From: a candidate division KSB1 bacterium
Lineage (GTDB): Bacteria; Zhuqueibacterota; JdFR-76; DREG01
Direction: 5' to 3'
NCBI GenBank assembly: GCA_022566355.1
Contig: JADFJB010000029.1
Span: 1 to 38,984, forward strand
DNA length: 38,984 bases
Under the pieces are notes generated by a model that worked only from the letters and a program-made list of their open reading frames with translations, was not told where the DNA came from and ran no database searches. The translations under genes and the position numbers were made by a program. Below are positions 1 to 9,102 of the stretch, in pieces. Every line of letters starts with the position of its first letter. Position 1 is the stretch's first letter.

Positions 1-27
1 ACTTTTTACGAGTTCGTCAATCATAAT

Positions 28-139
28 TGAGTTCATTCTAAAAAGGTGGAATACCGATTCCATCGCTCTCATTAGTATTTGTTTTTATGCATCAATTTTT
101 TTTAGAAAAGCGATTGAATCGGTTTTTAGAGTAGACTCA
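28..139. mobile_element. MITE-like 112-bp palindromic element, copy 1
   Basis: The ends are imperfect inverted repeats (TGAGTTCATTCTAAAA at the left, and TTTTAGAGTAGACTCA at the right, 13 of 16 pairing). Inside lie the arms CCGATTCCATCGCT and AGCGATTGAATCGG separated by an AT-rich spacer. A 4-bp direct repeat TAAT flanks the element (24-27 and 140-143), which looks like a target-site duplication. It encodes no protein. A reverse-complement copy of almost the same length is at 30742-30852. The inner arms are the same as those of the 31-bp hairpins near the transposase gene at 34818, which suggests one repeat family mobilised in trans. Confidence 0.8.
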
Positions 140-221
140 TAATTATTTTATTTTTTTGTTTGATATGATCCTTTCAGGAATTCAACTTATTAGTAGTGAA
201 TCTAATGCATAGAAAAGAATT

Positions 222-953
222 ATGTCTAAAATAAAATTTGAGAATATTAATACTCTCTTTCTGGATGTAGGGAATACCCTCATCTCTATTGATTTTGTTT
301 GGATATGTACAGAACTAAGAAAACTGGAAATCCAGTGTGATGCAGGACAACTACAAAAGGCGGAAGCTTCAGCCCGTCCAGTGATTTCTAAACGAATTCA
401 GGAATTTAAAGGTAGGAAAGGTTTAGAGGCTCATGTCTTATACCTGGAATTGATTTTTAGCAAACTACCGGAGAAAATGGTTCACGAAAAAATTCAAATA
501 ATCCAAATTGTAGAAAAACTTGTTCCGATTCTATACCCGGATGGAAATGTGCTCCGTCTTTGGTCCTACGTTTTGCCGGGAGTCCGGGAAGCTTTACAAA
601 AATTAAAAGAGATGAATCTAAAAATAGTAGCGGTTAGCAATGGAGATGGGACAGTCGAAGCGCAATTAACAGATCAGAATCTTATTTCTTATTTTGACAC
701 TGTTATTGATTCCCACGCAGTTGGAGTTTCAAAACCTGATCCCAAAATATTTGAGTATGCTCTTCGAGTTTCCAGGACAGCTCCTGAACGTACATTATTT
801 GTCGGCGATATCTATAGTGTTGATATAGTAGGAGCATGGTCGGCTGGTTTATCCGCTATTTTGCTTGATCCCTATGGTGATTGGCCTGATGTGGACTGTG
901 AACGCATCACCGATTTATTATCACTTTGTAGCAAAATTGCAACTTCTAGATAG
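222..953 (+). CDS. HAD-IA family hydrolase
   Basis: A 243-residue HAD-superfamily hydrolase, probably a phosphatase acting on a small phosphorylated metabolite; the substrate cannot be read from sequence. Motif I is FLDVGNTL with the nucleophile at D15, motif II is the Ser of VAVSNGDG, motif III the Lys of SKPDPKIF, and motif IV is FVGDIYSVDIVGA. The residue two after the nucleophile is Gly instead of the usual acid/base Asp, a pattern seen in some HAD-IA members (REG-2/HDHD3-like). The helical cap lies between motifs I and II, roughly residues 20-110. The ATG start has only a weak purine-rich stretch (agaaaag) upstream. The gene stands alone between the MITE and a convergent reductase gene. 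Confidence 0.85.
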   Translation: MSKIKFENINTLFLDVGNTLISIDFVWICTELRKLEIQCDAGQLQKAEASARPVISKRIQEFKGRKGLEAHVLYLELIFSKLPEKMVHEKIQIIQIVEKLVPILYPDGNVLRLWSYVLPGVREALQKLKEMNLKIVAVSNGDGTVEAQLTDQNLISYFDTVIDSHAVGVSKPDPKIFEYALRVSRTAPERTLFVGDIYSVDIVGAWSAGLSAILLDPYGDWPDVDCERITDLLSLCSKIATSR

Positions 954-976
954 TTAAAGCGATTGAAAGTGGATTA

Positions 977-1561
977 TTAAATAACCACTTCCTCCCTGAC
1001 GAATTGTTCGAGGGCAAACCTTGGACAAATATTATTGTGAATAAAATCAATTAAACTGGTTGCAACACTTCGAACACGTTTTTCTATTTTTTCATCAAGG
1101 CAATTGCCATCTTCATCAAAAACAGATCTCACATTTGCAACTGAAACCGGGCCAGGCAACACAATAGCACCCACATGTGAACAAACGCTTCTCAATTGTT
1201 CCAGGGATTTTATGGCGCCAATTTGACCTGCGGCTACACCTAATAAAGCTACTGGTTTAGTCGCTAATGAGGACGGAAATCCTAAGTTCTCAATGATAAG
1301 TTTGACGGTGGCGCTAAAGCTACCATGATATTCCGGTGTTGAAATCACAATCCCTGTTGCATTCAATATCATTTCCCTGATTCGATCACTGTCAAATGAA
1401 TTATTCGATTGTCCTGGCAATGCTAAATTGAGTTTAGAGGGATCTATTATATCCAACTCAATGTCTTTATTTTTTTTAATCTCATCTTGCACCAATGCCA
1501 ATGCTTTGCCTGTGTAATTACCAGGTCTTACTGTTCCTAAGATTGTGGCAATTTTTATCAT
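977..1561 (-). CDS. NADPH-dependent FMN reductase family protein
   Basis: A 194-residue flavodoxin-fold protein. The N-terminal ATILGTVRPGNYTGKAL resembles the FMN phosphate-binding loop of the SsuE/ArsH/chromate-reductase family (GSxRxxS-like), and STPEYHGSFSATVK at residues 74-87 is the family's PEY motif that contacts the flavin. The later GVAAGQIGAIKSLEQLR segment is also typical. Known members reduce FMN, quinones, chromate or azo dyes with NAD(P)H; the substrate here is not determinable. It is convergent with the HAD gene (23 bp between stops), with no clear terminator hairpin between them. The promoter should lie in 1562-1700. Confidence 0.85.
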   Translation of the reverse strand: MIKIATILGTVRPGNYTGKALALVQDEIKKNKDIELDIIDPSKLNLALPGQSNNSFDSDRIREMILNATGIVISTPEYHGSFSATVKLIIENLGFPSSLATKPVALLGVAAGQIGAIKSLEQLRSVCSHVGAIVLPGPVSVANVRSVFDEDGNCLDEKIEKRVRSVATSLIDFIHNNICPRFALEQFVREEVVI

Positions 1562-1705
1562 TTGGGACTCCTCTTTTTAAATGGGCATGAGAAATAATTA
1601 AAAGACTTAATTGATTATGGAGAATGACAATTAAAATTTCAAGTTTTTAAATCTTTTTGGATAGAAATTTACAGAATCATGTAATTCTAATAAATGTAAC
1701 TAGCG

Positions 1706-2075
1706 TGGATAATTCATGAATCATGCTTTTAAGCTTAAATCTTCCAATTATGTCATCCCGTCGAGCAGGCTGTTGCAGAATAGGCAAAAAGCCTGGAATT
1801 GTCATCCTGGACGGAGCGAAGCGGATTGAAGGGATCTTGTTTGAAACTCGTTATAACTCTCGTATAGTCAAGTTATTAAGGGCTGTACCAGCAAGATTCT
1901 TCTCCCGGCCAGGCGGGATCAGAATGACATTTCAGATGATATTGCGCATTCTGGAACAGCCTGCGTGACGGGATCTATTTCCATACATATGAAAAAGCTG
2001 AATGTTAAGCATAAATAATTGTGAAAAAGCTCTTTTCTCGAATATAACAGTGATAAGGTTTATGAATAGGTCAGG
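1706..2075. repeat. Dispersed repeat family B, expanded copy
   Basis: The left part (TGGATAATTCATGAAT ... TTTAAGC.TAAAT ... GTCATCCCGTC) and the right end (ACAGTGATAAGGTTTATG, then AATAGGTCAGG) match the compact element at 23162-23258 in the same order. In this copy the centre is interrupted by a 220-bp inverted-repeat element (1755-1974) and about 70 further bases. An apparent 81-codon reading frame at 1723-1968 lies wholly inside the repeat and is not a gene. The 1562-2171 gap holds nothing else that I recognise. Confidence 0.7.
1755..1974. mobile_element. 220-bp inverted-repeat element nested in family B repeat
   Basis: The 27-bp termini 1755-1781 and 1948-1974 are inverted copies (24 of 27 positions pair; shared core GCAGGCTGTT). 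A second, weaker nested dyad lies inside: TGTCATCCTGGACGGAGCG near 1800 against the complement of the stretch ending CAGAATGACA near 1929. It is richer in G+C than its surroundings and has no coding capacity, so it is best read as a MITE or REP-like element inserted in, or expanded from, a family B palindrome. Confidence 0.65.
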
Positions 2076-2171
2076 CTAATGAAAAAATTTGAACCTGAAG
2101 GAAATTTGAAATTATTGGTTGGTATTGGTTGTTAGTTAATTCTAATTTAAACTTTAAATCTGTAATCAAAA

Positions 2172-3359
2172 TCAATTTAGCAATGCCTGCCAATTTGGAA
2201 TTTTATCTATCATTTTAAGTTGTGTTAAACAATCCAAATTAATATTCACATTTTCATTAAGGTTATTCCCATTATTTTTTTTGTGAAACAAGCAATTTGC
2301 AACATGAACTGCCATTAAAGGAGAAAATTCACTGTGGGGTGCTAATTCAGGGGTATGGTGAAAAGTGACAGCTTCTACTACTGGATCTGGCAATCCCCAA
2401 ATCCCTAATAATGCGCCGCCTACTTCCGCATGAGTGGTTCCAAATACTTTTTGCTCTGCTTCTGTAAATCCAATATTTTCTGAATTCATTAGTTCTAAAG
2501 TTGAAATATAATCATCACTTAGATTCGCTGCAAGGACTAGTTTTCCGCAGTCATGAAGCAATCCACCCAGAAGGGCGTGATCTGCGTCCGATTTATTAAT
2601 CTGCTCTTTTATAGCAATTCTGTTTGCTAGTCTACCTATTTCCAGGCTATGGAAAATCACATCGTCGATTGATAAACCCAATATTTTTTTTGTATCAAAC
2701 TGAGAGAAAGCATGAGCAGATAATACTAAGGAAGTGATTGTTTCTACGCCTAATAGAATAGTAGCGTCAGTAGGGGTTGCAACATGCCTGGGAAGACCAA
2801 AGTACGATGAATTAACTAATTTGAGAATTTTAGCAGTCATTCCAACATCCCGGGAAACAATTTCACCAACTTTCTTCACTGAGGAGTTGTCTGATTGCAT
2901 CTCCTCAATTAATTCGGTATAAACTGCTGGAAGACTCGGTACAGTATCTATTTTAGCGATAATTTTTATTATAGATTTATTAGAAACCGCCTCGCGTAAA
3001 GTACAAGACCTTTTTATTGTTGATTTTAATAATTCAGTATCACAAGGTTTTGATAGATATTGGTGAGCTATTCCTACTAGATGCATAACAGTTTCAATAT
3101 TCGATTGACCCGATAAAACTATGCGAATGCAATTTGGATGCTTTTCTCGAATTTTACTTAACAATTCGATTCCATCCATACCTGGCATTTGAAGGTCAGA
3201 CACGATAACGTCAATATCAATGTCAGCCATCAAGTTTAATGCTTCCTCTCCACTAGATGCGAAGCTCATACTCCATACATTACGCATTCCGCGCAGCATA
3301 CGTCTTAATCCCTGAAGAAGATCAATCTCATCATCAACAAAAAGAATTTGCTTTTCCAT
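2172..3359 (-). CDS. Response regulator with HDOD output domain (REC-HDOD)
   Basis: A 395-residue cytoplasmic response regulator. Residues 4-125 are a receiver domain with acidic pocket DD at 9-10, phospho-acceptor D55 (VIVSDLQMPG) and K104 (YLSKP). Residues about 138-345 are an HDOD domain (VPSLPAVYTELIEEM, then NSSYFGLPR, then GGLLHDCGKLVLA, where the HD pair is kept). HDOD proteins in other bacteria link two-component or second-messenger signals to motility, competence or cell-cycle control, usually without proven enzyme activity. It is the last gene of a three-gene leftward unit, 27 bp after a REC-kinase gene whose receiver starts almost identically (DDEPNVLEGLRR against DDEIDLLQGLRR), suggesting related receivers fed by one phosphorelay. 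Confidence 0.9.
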   Translation of the reverse strand: MEKQILFVDDEIDLLQGLRRMLRGMRNVWSMSFASSGEEALNLMADIDIDVIVSDLQMPGMDGIELLSKIREKHPNCIRIVLSGQSNIETVMHLVGIAHQYLSKPCDTELLKSTIKRSCTLREAVSNKSIIKIIAKIDTVPSLPAVYTELIEEMQSDNSSVKKVGEIVSRDVGMTAKILKLVNSSYFGLPRHVATPTDATILLGVETITSLVLSAHAFSQFDTKKILGLSIDDVIFHSLEIGRLANRIAIKEQINKSDADHALLGGLLHDCGKLVLAANLSDDYISTLELMNSENIGFTEAEQKVFGTTHAEVGGALLGIWGLPDPVVEAVTFHHTPELAPHSEFSPLMAVHVANCLFHKKNNGNNLNENVNINLDCLTQLKMIDKIPNWQALLN

Positions 3360-3386
3360 GATTGCATTTTCTTAATTAAAATTATA

Positions 3387-4502
3387 TTAAACTATTATTT
3401 TGGTTATTAGTGAAACTCTGACAATAGTTTTAATATTAGAGGAGCTCTCGATTGCTAATTTTCCCCCGTGCAATTCGGTTAGACGTTTTGCTATTATGAG
3501 CCCCATGCCAGAACCTTGTTGCTCTAGGTTTTCACGCTCAAACTGCATATATGCGCCAATTTCATTAATTTGATTATTTTTAAAACCCACTCCGTAATCA
3601 GTTATTGAAAGGGTACAAAATTCATCCTGAACTGTGCTTTTCACTTCAACTGGAGTTCCATGGTTTGAGAACTTAAATGCATTATCCAGTAGTTCTCTTA
3701 TAATTTTTATAAAATATTCTTCTGAGATGCAAATAGAACTATTTTCGATTTCTAAGTTTAAATCCTTCTCCCTTCCAAAATCTTTGGCTTTTTGTTTTGA
3801 GATATCTTTAAGGATCCCTCCAATTTCATAAGTATGAAATCTCTTAAGTGCTTCAATTTTCTCTTTATCAGAGCTGATTACCTCAATTTGAGCATAAATT
3901 AAATAATTTTCGATAAGTCTTCCCAATCTAATCGACGACTTACGGATGCCTTGGGTAAGTTCAATAATATCATTACTTTCTAACATATCAAAACAATCTA
4001 TGATTAAATCGGTGTTGCATATGATTCCAGTTAAGGGGGTTCTTAATTCATGGGGCATTGTAAAAACAATATTTTTCCTTAACTGATTAAGTTTCTCTTC
4101 TGAATAATGATCAGTTGCTACCTTTTTTTTGAGTCTCGCGCTGATTGCAGAAGATAACTCAACGGCTGTGAATGGTTTAGTTAGAAAGTCATCCGCTCCT
4201 AAATCCATTCCCTGCCGGATATCGTTCTTTTCCCCTTTACCGGTTAAAAATATAAATGGAACAATTGCTGTTTTTGGATCTTCACGCAATTTACTTAGAA
4301 CAGTGTATCCATCCATCTCCGGCATCATAATGTCGCATACAATTAAATCGGGTGGTTGTATTTGAGAAATGAATTCTATTGCTTGATTACCACTGTTAAA
4401 GAAATTCATCTCCCATTTATCATTTTTTCTACGAAGGTTACGCCTCAATCCTTCAAGAACGTTTGGTTCATCATCAATAAATATTATTCGCTTTTTTCCC
4501 AT
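3387..4502 (-). CDS. REC-histidine kinase (receiver domain followed by HisKA-HATPase)
   Basis: A 371-residue soluble kinase with the receiver at the N-terminus. The receiver occupies residues 4-125 (acidic DDE at 10-12, D57 in IVCDIMMPEMDG, K109 in FLTKPF). The dimerisation/phosphotransfer helix has H151 in MPHELRTPLTG. The HATPase_c domain follows (N box IIRELLDNAFKFSNHG, G1 DYGVGF, G2 GSGMGLIIAKRL). There are no membrane segments, so it receives its signal by phosphotransfer or protein contact. The stop is 27 bp from the next gene and the start is 12 bp after the preceding one, so all three are very likely co-transcribed. Partners for phosphate transfer are probably the flanking REC proteins. 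Confidence 0.9.
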   Translation of the reverse strand: MGKKRIIFIDDEPNVLEGLRRNLRRKNDKWEMNFFNSGNQAIEFISQIQPPDLIVCDIMMPEMDGYTVLSKLREDPKTAIVPFIFLTGKGEKNDIRQGMDLGADDFLTKPFTAVELSSAISARLKKKVATDHYSEEKLNQLRKNIVFTMPHELRTPLTGIICNTDLIIDCFDMLESNDIIELTQGIRKSSIRLGRLIENYLIYAQIEVISSDKEKIEALKRFHTYEIGGILKDISKQKAKDFGREKDLNLEIENSSICISEEYFIKIIRELLDNAFKFSNHGTPVEVKSTVQDEFCTLSITDYGVGFKNNQINEIGAYMQFERENLEQQGSGMGLIIAKRLTELHGGKLAIESSSNIKTIVRVSLITKIIV

Positions 4503-4514
4503 TGTCTTCTTTTG

Positions 4515-6119
4515 TTATTCTTCAACTTCTAAAATTGGAAGGCGGATTATGAATGTTGTCCCTTTACCCATTTCTGTTTCGAAAATTAGACTACCTGAGT
4601 GTTTCTGAGTTATCACGGAATGAGCAATTGCAAGACCCTGGCCGGTACCTTTCCCAATTTCTTTAGTCGTGAAAAATGGATTAAATATCTTATCTCTTAT
4701 TTCCTCTGGTATTCCAACTCCAGAATCACTAATACGAACCTCTGCCCAATTGTCTACATGATGAGTGGATATTTTTATTATACCATTTTCAGGATTTCGG
4801 TTGTCCCTACCATCGGAAATTGCATGAACTGCATTGATGATTAAATTCAAAATAACTTGATTAAATTCTCCAGCTACGCAAGGAACCAATGGCAGATTGG
4901 GATCAAAGTCCGTAATAATATCTGCTACATATTTCCACTCACCTCCGGCAACTGTAACCGTACTTGCAATCGATTTATTTATATCAATATTTACTTTATC
5001 TCCATTGTCAGGATAAGAAAAATCTTTCATAGCACGTACGATTTTTGAGATCCGTTCAATACCGGCCAAAGTTTGTTTTAGAGCTTTGGGTATTTCCTCA
5101 TATAGATAATCTGCCTCTATTTCTTCAAGTTCTACCTCTATTTTTTTTACTAGTTCTTTTTGAACGTTATCATCTCTCGTTGCATCCAAAAGATTTTCAT
5201 AACTATTTTGTAGTAATCTTAAGTCTTCAAAAGCATCCCTCAAAAAGATTGTATTGTCTCCAACAAACTGCATAGGTGTATTTATCTCATGCGCTATACC
5301 AGCAGCTAACTGACCAATAGATTCTAACTTTTGCGCTTGTATCAGTTGACTTTCTAATTCTCTACGTTTTGTGATTTCAGCGCCAAAAAGAAGAATACCA
5401 TAGATTTTACCAGACTCGTTGATTATGGGATTGATAGTTATACCAAGAAAGCCGCCAGTTCCATCAGGCTTGGTGTAGTGAATATCATCTAAATGATAGG
5501 TTTGTTTTGAATTATGACACATTTTAATTTGTTCTTCGGCAGCGTTCCAATCCCATTCAATTTGGCATTGTAACAATGATCGACCCACTACTTCATTTTT
5601 ATCGAGCTCGAAAATTTTGGATGCGAAATCGTTCCATCTTGTTATTCTATGATCCATATCTAATTCTATCAACATGCATGGGATTGAAGCCAAAAGTTGT
5701 TCATTCTCGGTCTGGTAAGATAGAACCTCTTTTTCTAATTTTAATGGTCTATCCTGTAAATTATTTGTCTGCTTTGTAATTTTTATGCGAGCGATCAATT
5801 CGCTAGCTTGAAAAGGTTTTGTTATGAAATCATTCATTCCGGAGCACAAAGGTGATATGTTTGGGACGGATCCTTTGTCAGTTACAAAAATTATTGTTGT
5901 CCCATTACTATTAACTTTTCTTACTTGAGTACTGAGATTGATTCCATTTGTACTTAAGAATGGTAAATCTAGTATGGCCAGTTTTGGGCTATTTTTTTGT
6001 TGAAGTTCTTTCCAAGAAAGGTTGCCATTTTTTATAATAGGATCATGACCAATGTCTTGAACCGTTTGTTTAATAATTGACAAAGAATTTGGATCTGAGT
6101 CAGAAATTAATACTTGCAT
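4515..6119 (-). CDS. REC-PAS-histidine kinase
   Basis: A 534-residue soluble sensor kinase and first gene of the leftward unit. Residues 1-112 are a receiver (D51 in [10 protein letters not shown]100 in FITKPF); the acidic pocket is DSD at 7-9. Residues about 138-250 form a PAS domain ([17 protein letters not shown], then [17 protein letters not shown] and a PAC-like end). HisKA has H276 in [18 protein letters not shown]; the long helical insert up to residue 370 is common in HAMP/PAS kinases carrying this H-box type. HATPase_c has N box [19 protein letters not shown]1 ISDSGVGI and G2 [13 protein letters not shown]. It shares a 263-bp divergent intergenic region with the REC-PP2C gene, so the two units may be co-regulated. 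Confidence 0.9.
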   Translation of the reverse strand: MQVLISDSDPNSLSIIKQTVQDIGHDPIIKNGNLSWKELQQKNSPKLAILDLPFLSTNGINLSTQVRKVNSNGTTIIFVTDKGSVPNISPLCSGMNDFITKPFQASELIARIKITKQTNNLQDRPLKLEKEVLSYQTENEQLLASIPCMLIELDMDHRITRWNDFASKIFELDKNEVVGRSLLQCQIEWDWNAAEEQIKMCHNSKQTYHLDDIHYTKPDGTGGFLGITINPIINESGKIYGILLFGAEITKRRELESQLIQAQKLESIGQLAAGIAHEINTPMQFVGDNTIFLRDAFEDLRLLQNSYENLLDATRDDNVQKELVKKIEVELEEIEADYLYEEIPKALKQTLAGIERISKIVRAMKDFSYPDNGDKVNIDINKSIASTVTVAGGEWKYVADIITDFDPNLPLVPCVAGEFNQVILNLIINAVHAISDGRDNRNPENGIIKISTHHVDNWAEVRISDSGVGIPEEIRDKIFNPFFTTKEIGKGTGQGLAIAHSVITQKHSGSLIFETEMGKGTTFIIRLPILEVEE

Positions 6120-6382
6120 GATTCCACACCGTTAGATTTCCCTAAAATCATTGGAGGTTGTCTTCCATATTAAAAAGTTAGATCTTATTATTTAACCTAA
6201 ATTACATATAACATCGGTTCAATAAATGGATGACTTTAGCTTTTTAGGATATTAATATCCTGTACCAAAAATCCTCAATTTTTTCTATATATGTATATTA
6301 TATTTTAAGATTTTTAATTAATTTGCCGATTTTTTAATATGGCTAATTTTTACGTTTTGTTTTCTAAGAGAACGAAAGGATT
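6120..6382. other. Divergent intergenic region between kinase unit and partner-switching unit
   Basis: Very AT-rich 263 bp that must hold promoters for both the leftward kinase unit and the rightward REC-PP2C unit. A palindrome-like AT tract around 6285-6310 (ctatatatgtatattatat) is the only dyad I see. No confident -35/-10 or -24/-12 pair can be named. GAACGAAAGGA at 6371-6381 is the Shine-Dalgarno region of the rightward gene. Confidence 0.4.
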
Positions 6383-7711
6383 ATGATGGATCCCATCTCC
6401 AATCCGGAATTTAAAGGTTCTAATAAAGCAATTAAAATATTAATAGCTGACGATGAACCAACAATTTTGCGAATGTTGGAAATTTATTTCGCAAAAAAAG
6501 GGTACGATATTGTTTTAGCGCGAAATGGGTTAGAAGCCTGGGAAGAGTTGCAAAAACCTGATCCTCCTCAATTAATGGTTATTGATTGGATGATGCCAAA
6601 ATTGGATGGCTTAAAGCTAACTCGGCGAATTCGCACATCTAACTTGGCTCACTATGTTTACATAATCATGGTCACTGCAAAAGGGGAGAAACAGGATCTT
6701 CTTGAAGCTATTGACCTGGGTGTAGATGATTATTTAACAAAACCTTTTAATTATAGCGAGTTACATGCCAGAGTGCGTGCCGGAGAACGAATCACAAACC
6801 TGGAGCGGACACTTGCTCATAAGAACAAAGAGCTGGAAGAAAAGAACATTCGTTTTATTACCGAAGCTAATAATCGGATGAAAAAAGATCTGGAAGCTGC
6901 TGCTAAGATCCAAGAAGCGCTTTTGCCAAAAAACATTCCTGAAGTTGAAGGGATTAAATTTGGTTGGCAATTTAAACCCTGCACAGAATTAGCGGGTGAT
7001 ATTCTAAATTTATATTGGCTGGATAGTAAACACATCGGTCTTTTTGTATTAGATGTTAGTGGTCATGGCGTAGCTTCTGCATTAAAATCTGTTACTCTAA
7101 GCTATCTTTTGTCTCCTGTTCAAAATCAATCATCTATTCTAAGAAGGAAAATCAAAGGGTCCTCAACCTTTCAAATTAATTCTCCTGCTAAAGTATTGCA
7201 TCAATTAAATCAACAATTTCCAGTCGATATGGAAACCGGTCAATTTTTTACTGTCATTTATGGAATTCTAAATATTGAGACTTACGAATTTATATTTTCC
7301 TCAGCTGGTCATCCTGACCCTATTTTAATCCGGAATTCAAGTAATCCAACCATTTTAAAGTCGTCAAATTTTCCTATAGGATTTACGGAAGAGGTTGCTT
7401 ACAATGATTACAAAGTTTGTCTAAAACCAGGGGATCGGCTTTATTTGTACTCAGACGGCATTACAGAGGCTAAAGAATCCAATAGTGAGGAGTTTGGCCT
7501 TACTCGTTTTGTCCAGTTCCTAAACGAAAACCGCAAAATGAGTTTTGAAGATTCTCTACCCAAGTTACTGAAGGAAGTTACAACTTGGCATGGAAATTCA
7601 AGTTTAGATGACGATGCGTCTCTATTGGCATTAGAAATTACCGGTATAATAAAATCGAACGAAATCCCTAAAGAAAATAAACATCAACATCTATTAGAGT
7701 TGAAAAACTAG
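6383..7711 (+). CDS. REC-PP2C (RsbU/SpoIIE-type) protein phosphatase
   Basis: A 442-residue response regulator with a PPM/SpoIIE phosphatase output. The receiver is residues 17-135 (DDE at 23-25, D68 in MVIDWMMPKLDG, K120 in YLTKPF). A short coiled linker (ERTLAHKNKELEEKN) leads to the phosphatase, about residues 170-425, beginning with the family signature AAKIQEALLPKNIPEVEG. Metal-ligand motifs are kept: LAGDILNLY, LDVSGHGVASAL, YSDGITEA and DDDASLLAL. Predicted role: when phosphorylated on D68 it dephosphorylates the serine of the STAS protein encoded 8 bp downstream, reversing the kinase encoded at 8107. The ATG is preceded by AACGAAAGGA. Confidence 0.92.
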   Translation: MMDPISNPEFKGSNKAIKILIADDEPTILRMLEIYFAKKGYDIVLARNGLEAWEELQKPDPPQLMVIDWMMPKLDGLKLTRRIRTSNLAHYVYIIMVTAKGEKQDLLEAIDLGVDDYLTKPFNYSELHARVRAGERITNLERTLAHKNKELEEKNIRFITEANNRMKKDLEAAAKIQEALLPKNIPEVEGIKFGWQFKPCTELAGDILNLYWLDSKHIGLFVLDVSGHGVASALKSVTLSYLLSPVQNQSSILRRKIKGSSTFQINSPAKVLHQLNQQFPVDMETGQFFTVIYGILNIETYEFIFSSAGHPDPILIRNSSNPTILKSSNFPIGFTEEVAYNDYKVCLKPGDRLYLYSDGITEAKESNSEEFGLTRFVQFLNENRKMSFEDSLPKLLKEVTTWHGNSSLDDDASLLALEITGIIKSNEIPKENKHQHLLELKN

Positions 7712-7719
7712 GAGAAATT

Positions 7720-8028
7720 ATGGATATATCTATTTCAAAATCAGAATCTGAGGTGCAAGTAAAAATATCCGGGCCAATAAATGAATCTGACGGAGAAAAT
7801 CTTAAGAATACATTTAATAATGCACTGAATGAATCAGGGAAGAATGTGGTCGTGGACTTGACCTACGTACCTACAATAACTAGTTCTGGAATCAGTAAAA
7901 TTTTGGTTCTTCTACATCAGCTCAAAAAACAAAACCGTGAATTAGCTGTAGCGGGTATACATATTAATTTACATTCATTGTTCAGTTCAATAAATTTGGA
8001 CAAGCTAATTAAGATCCGCAACATTTGA
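7720..8028 (+). CDS. STAS-domain anti-sigma factor antagonist
   Basis: A 102-residue single STAS domain, the size of SpoIIAA/RsbV. The central VVVDLTYVPTITSSGISKIL holds the phosphorylatable serine (S55 or S56); the residue usually Asp just before the serines is Thr here. It ends after the last predicted helix, without extension. Gene order (phosphatase, STAS, HATPase kinase) is the partner-switching order, so its phosphorylation is probably set by its two neighbours. Its partner could be a sigma factor-bound anti-sigma kinase or another target; no sigma gene is in the window. GGAGAAATT lies just before the ATG. Confidence 0.9.
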   Translation: MDISISKSESEVQVKISGPINESDGENLKNTFNNALNESGKNVVVDLTYVPTITSSGISKILVLLHQLKKQNRELAVAGIHINLHSLFSSINLDKLIKIRNI

Positions 8029-8106
8029 GAGCTTTATTAATTATATTTTGTAGTTAATTGAAAAAGTTAAGACATTAACTTATTTGAATACAAGCACTTA
8101 TAAAAT

Positions 8107-9054
8107 ATGAAAAATATCATGAGATGCTCTGAATTATTTTTAAATGAACCCACAAAATTACTAAAAAACATTCTTGTAATTAGTGCAAACGGATTAAAAA
8201 GAAGTGTCCTTCTTAATAAAACTCTAAAGTCGAATGGTTGCCATATTGAGAACATTAAGAGTTGTAAGGATGCGATCTATCATCTAGAAACAACTCGAGA
8301 TGTGAATCTTGTTTTATATGATCCTAAGACACAAGATTTGGATTGTGTGGAATTCCTTAAAATAATTAGATCGATTAATCCGGAACTGGAAGTTATTCTG
8401 ATTGATTCTGCTTCAAATTATGATTCGAATTTAGGAGGTAGTATTTCCAATGCTATTCATTTTCTGGAACCGCCTTTCAACGATTCAAAGTTGGAGGAAC
8501 TTCTATTTAAAATAGACAAATTAGAGAATCAAAAAGAGGTAAGTATTGAGTCAGAACCTTTGGTCAATCACCTAACGATAGATTTTTCAGTACGTTCCCG
8601 TAATTTCCACTTAGACACAATAAATCTGAAATTAGAAGATTTATTACGGAAATATACAAAAATGAATTATTTAGAAATTCAAAATGTACTGCTTGCTTTT
8701 CAGGAAACTGTTCAAAATGCCCAGGAGCATGGTAACCTCGCTTTAAAATCCGAATGGAAAGAAGAATTTATAGTTAAAGATAATTGCACAATGTTTGAAA
8801 AAGCTATGCAGGAAAGATTGAATGATGCATTATATGCAGATCGGCAAATTAATATCCAAGTGACAATAGATCAATCTTTCGTTCAGTTTTCGGTTGAAGA
8901 TGAGGGTTCGGGAGTAGCTTCATTTGACATCGATGATGAGAAGGTGGGGGCAATCCATGGACTAGGTTTGAAAATGATAAAAAACCTTATGGATGAAGTT
9001 AGATTTAATCAACGAGGCAATAGAGTAACAATTCGTAAATATTTTTATACATAA
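8107..9054 (+). CDS. Pseudo-receiver/HATPase serine kinase (RsbW-like switch kinase)
   Basis: A 315-residue two-domain protein. Residues about 20-140 resemble a receiver: LVLYDPKTQDLDCVEFLKIIR keeps an Asp at the phospho-site, but the conserved Lys-Pro is replaced by EPPF (HFLEPPFNDSKLEELLFKI) and the acidic pair near the N-terminus is missing (VISANGLKRS). Residues about 175-313 form a HATPase_c domain of the anti-sigma kinase type: N box FQETVQNAQEHGN, G1 DEGSGV, G2 HGLGLKMIKNLMDE. A roughly 35-residue insert with RLNDALYADRQI follows the N box. Expected role: phosphorylate the upstream STAS protein. ATGs at 8107 and 8119 are both possible starts. Confidence 0.85.
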   Translation: MKNIMRCSELFLNEPTKLLKNILVISANGLKRSVLLNKTLKSNGCHIENIKSCKDAIYHLETTRDVNLVLYDPKTQDLDCVEFLKIIRSINPELEVILIDSASNYDSNLGGSISNAIHFLEPPFNDSKLEELLFKIDKLENQKEVSIESEPLVNHLTIDFSVRSRNFHLDTINLKLEDLLRKYTKMNYLEIQNVLLAFQETVQNAQEHGNLALKSEWKEEFIVKDNCTMFEKAMQERLNDALYADRQINIQVTIDQSFVQFSVEDEGSGVASFDIDDEKVGAIHGLGLKMIKNLMDEVRFNQRGNRVTIRKYFYT

Positions 9055-9102
9055 ATCGTTTGGAAAAAATTGCACAAAAACAGATTCAAAAATAATAATT
9101 AA

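Noticed and set aside
1723-1968. 81-codon open frame in the left repeat island
   Set aside because: It lies inside the nested inverted-repeat element, matches no protein pattern, and reads through the palindromes.
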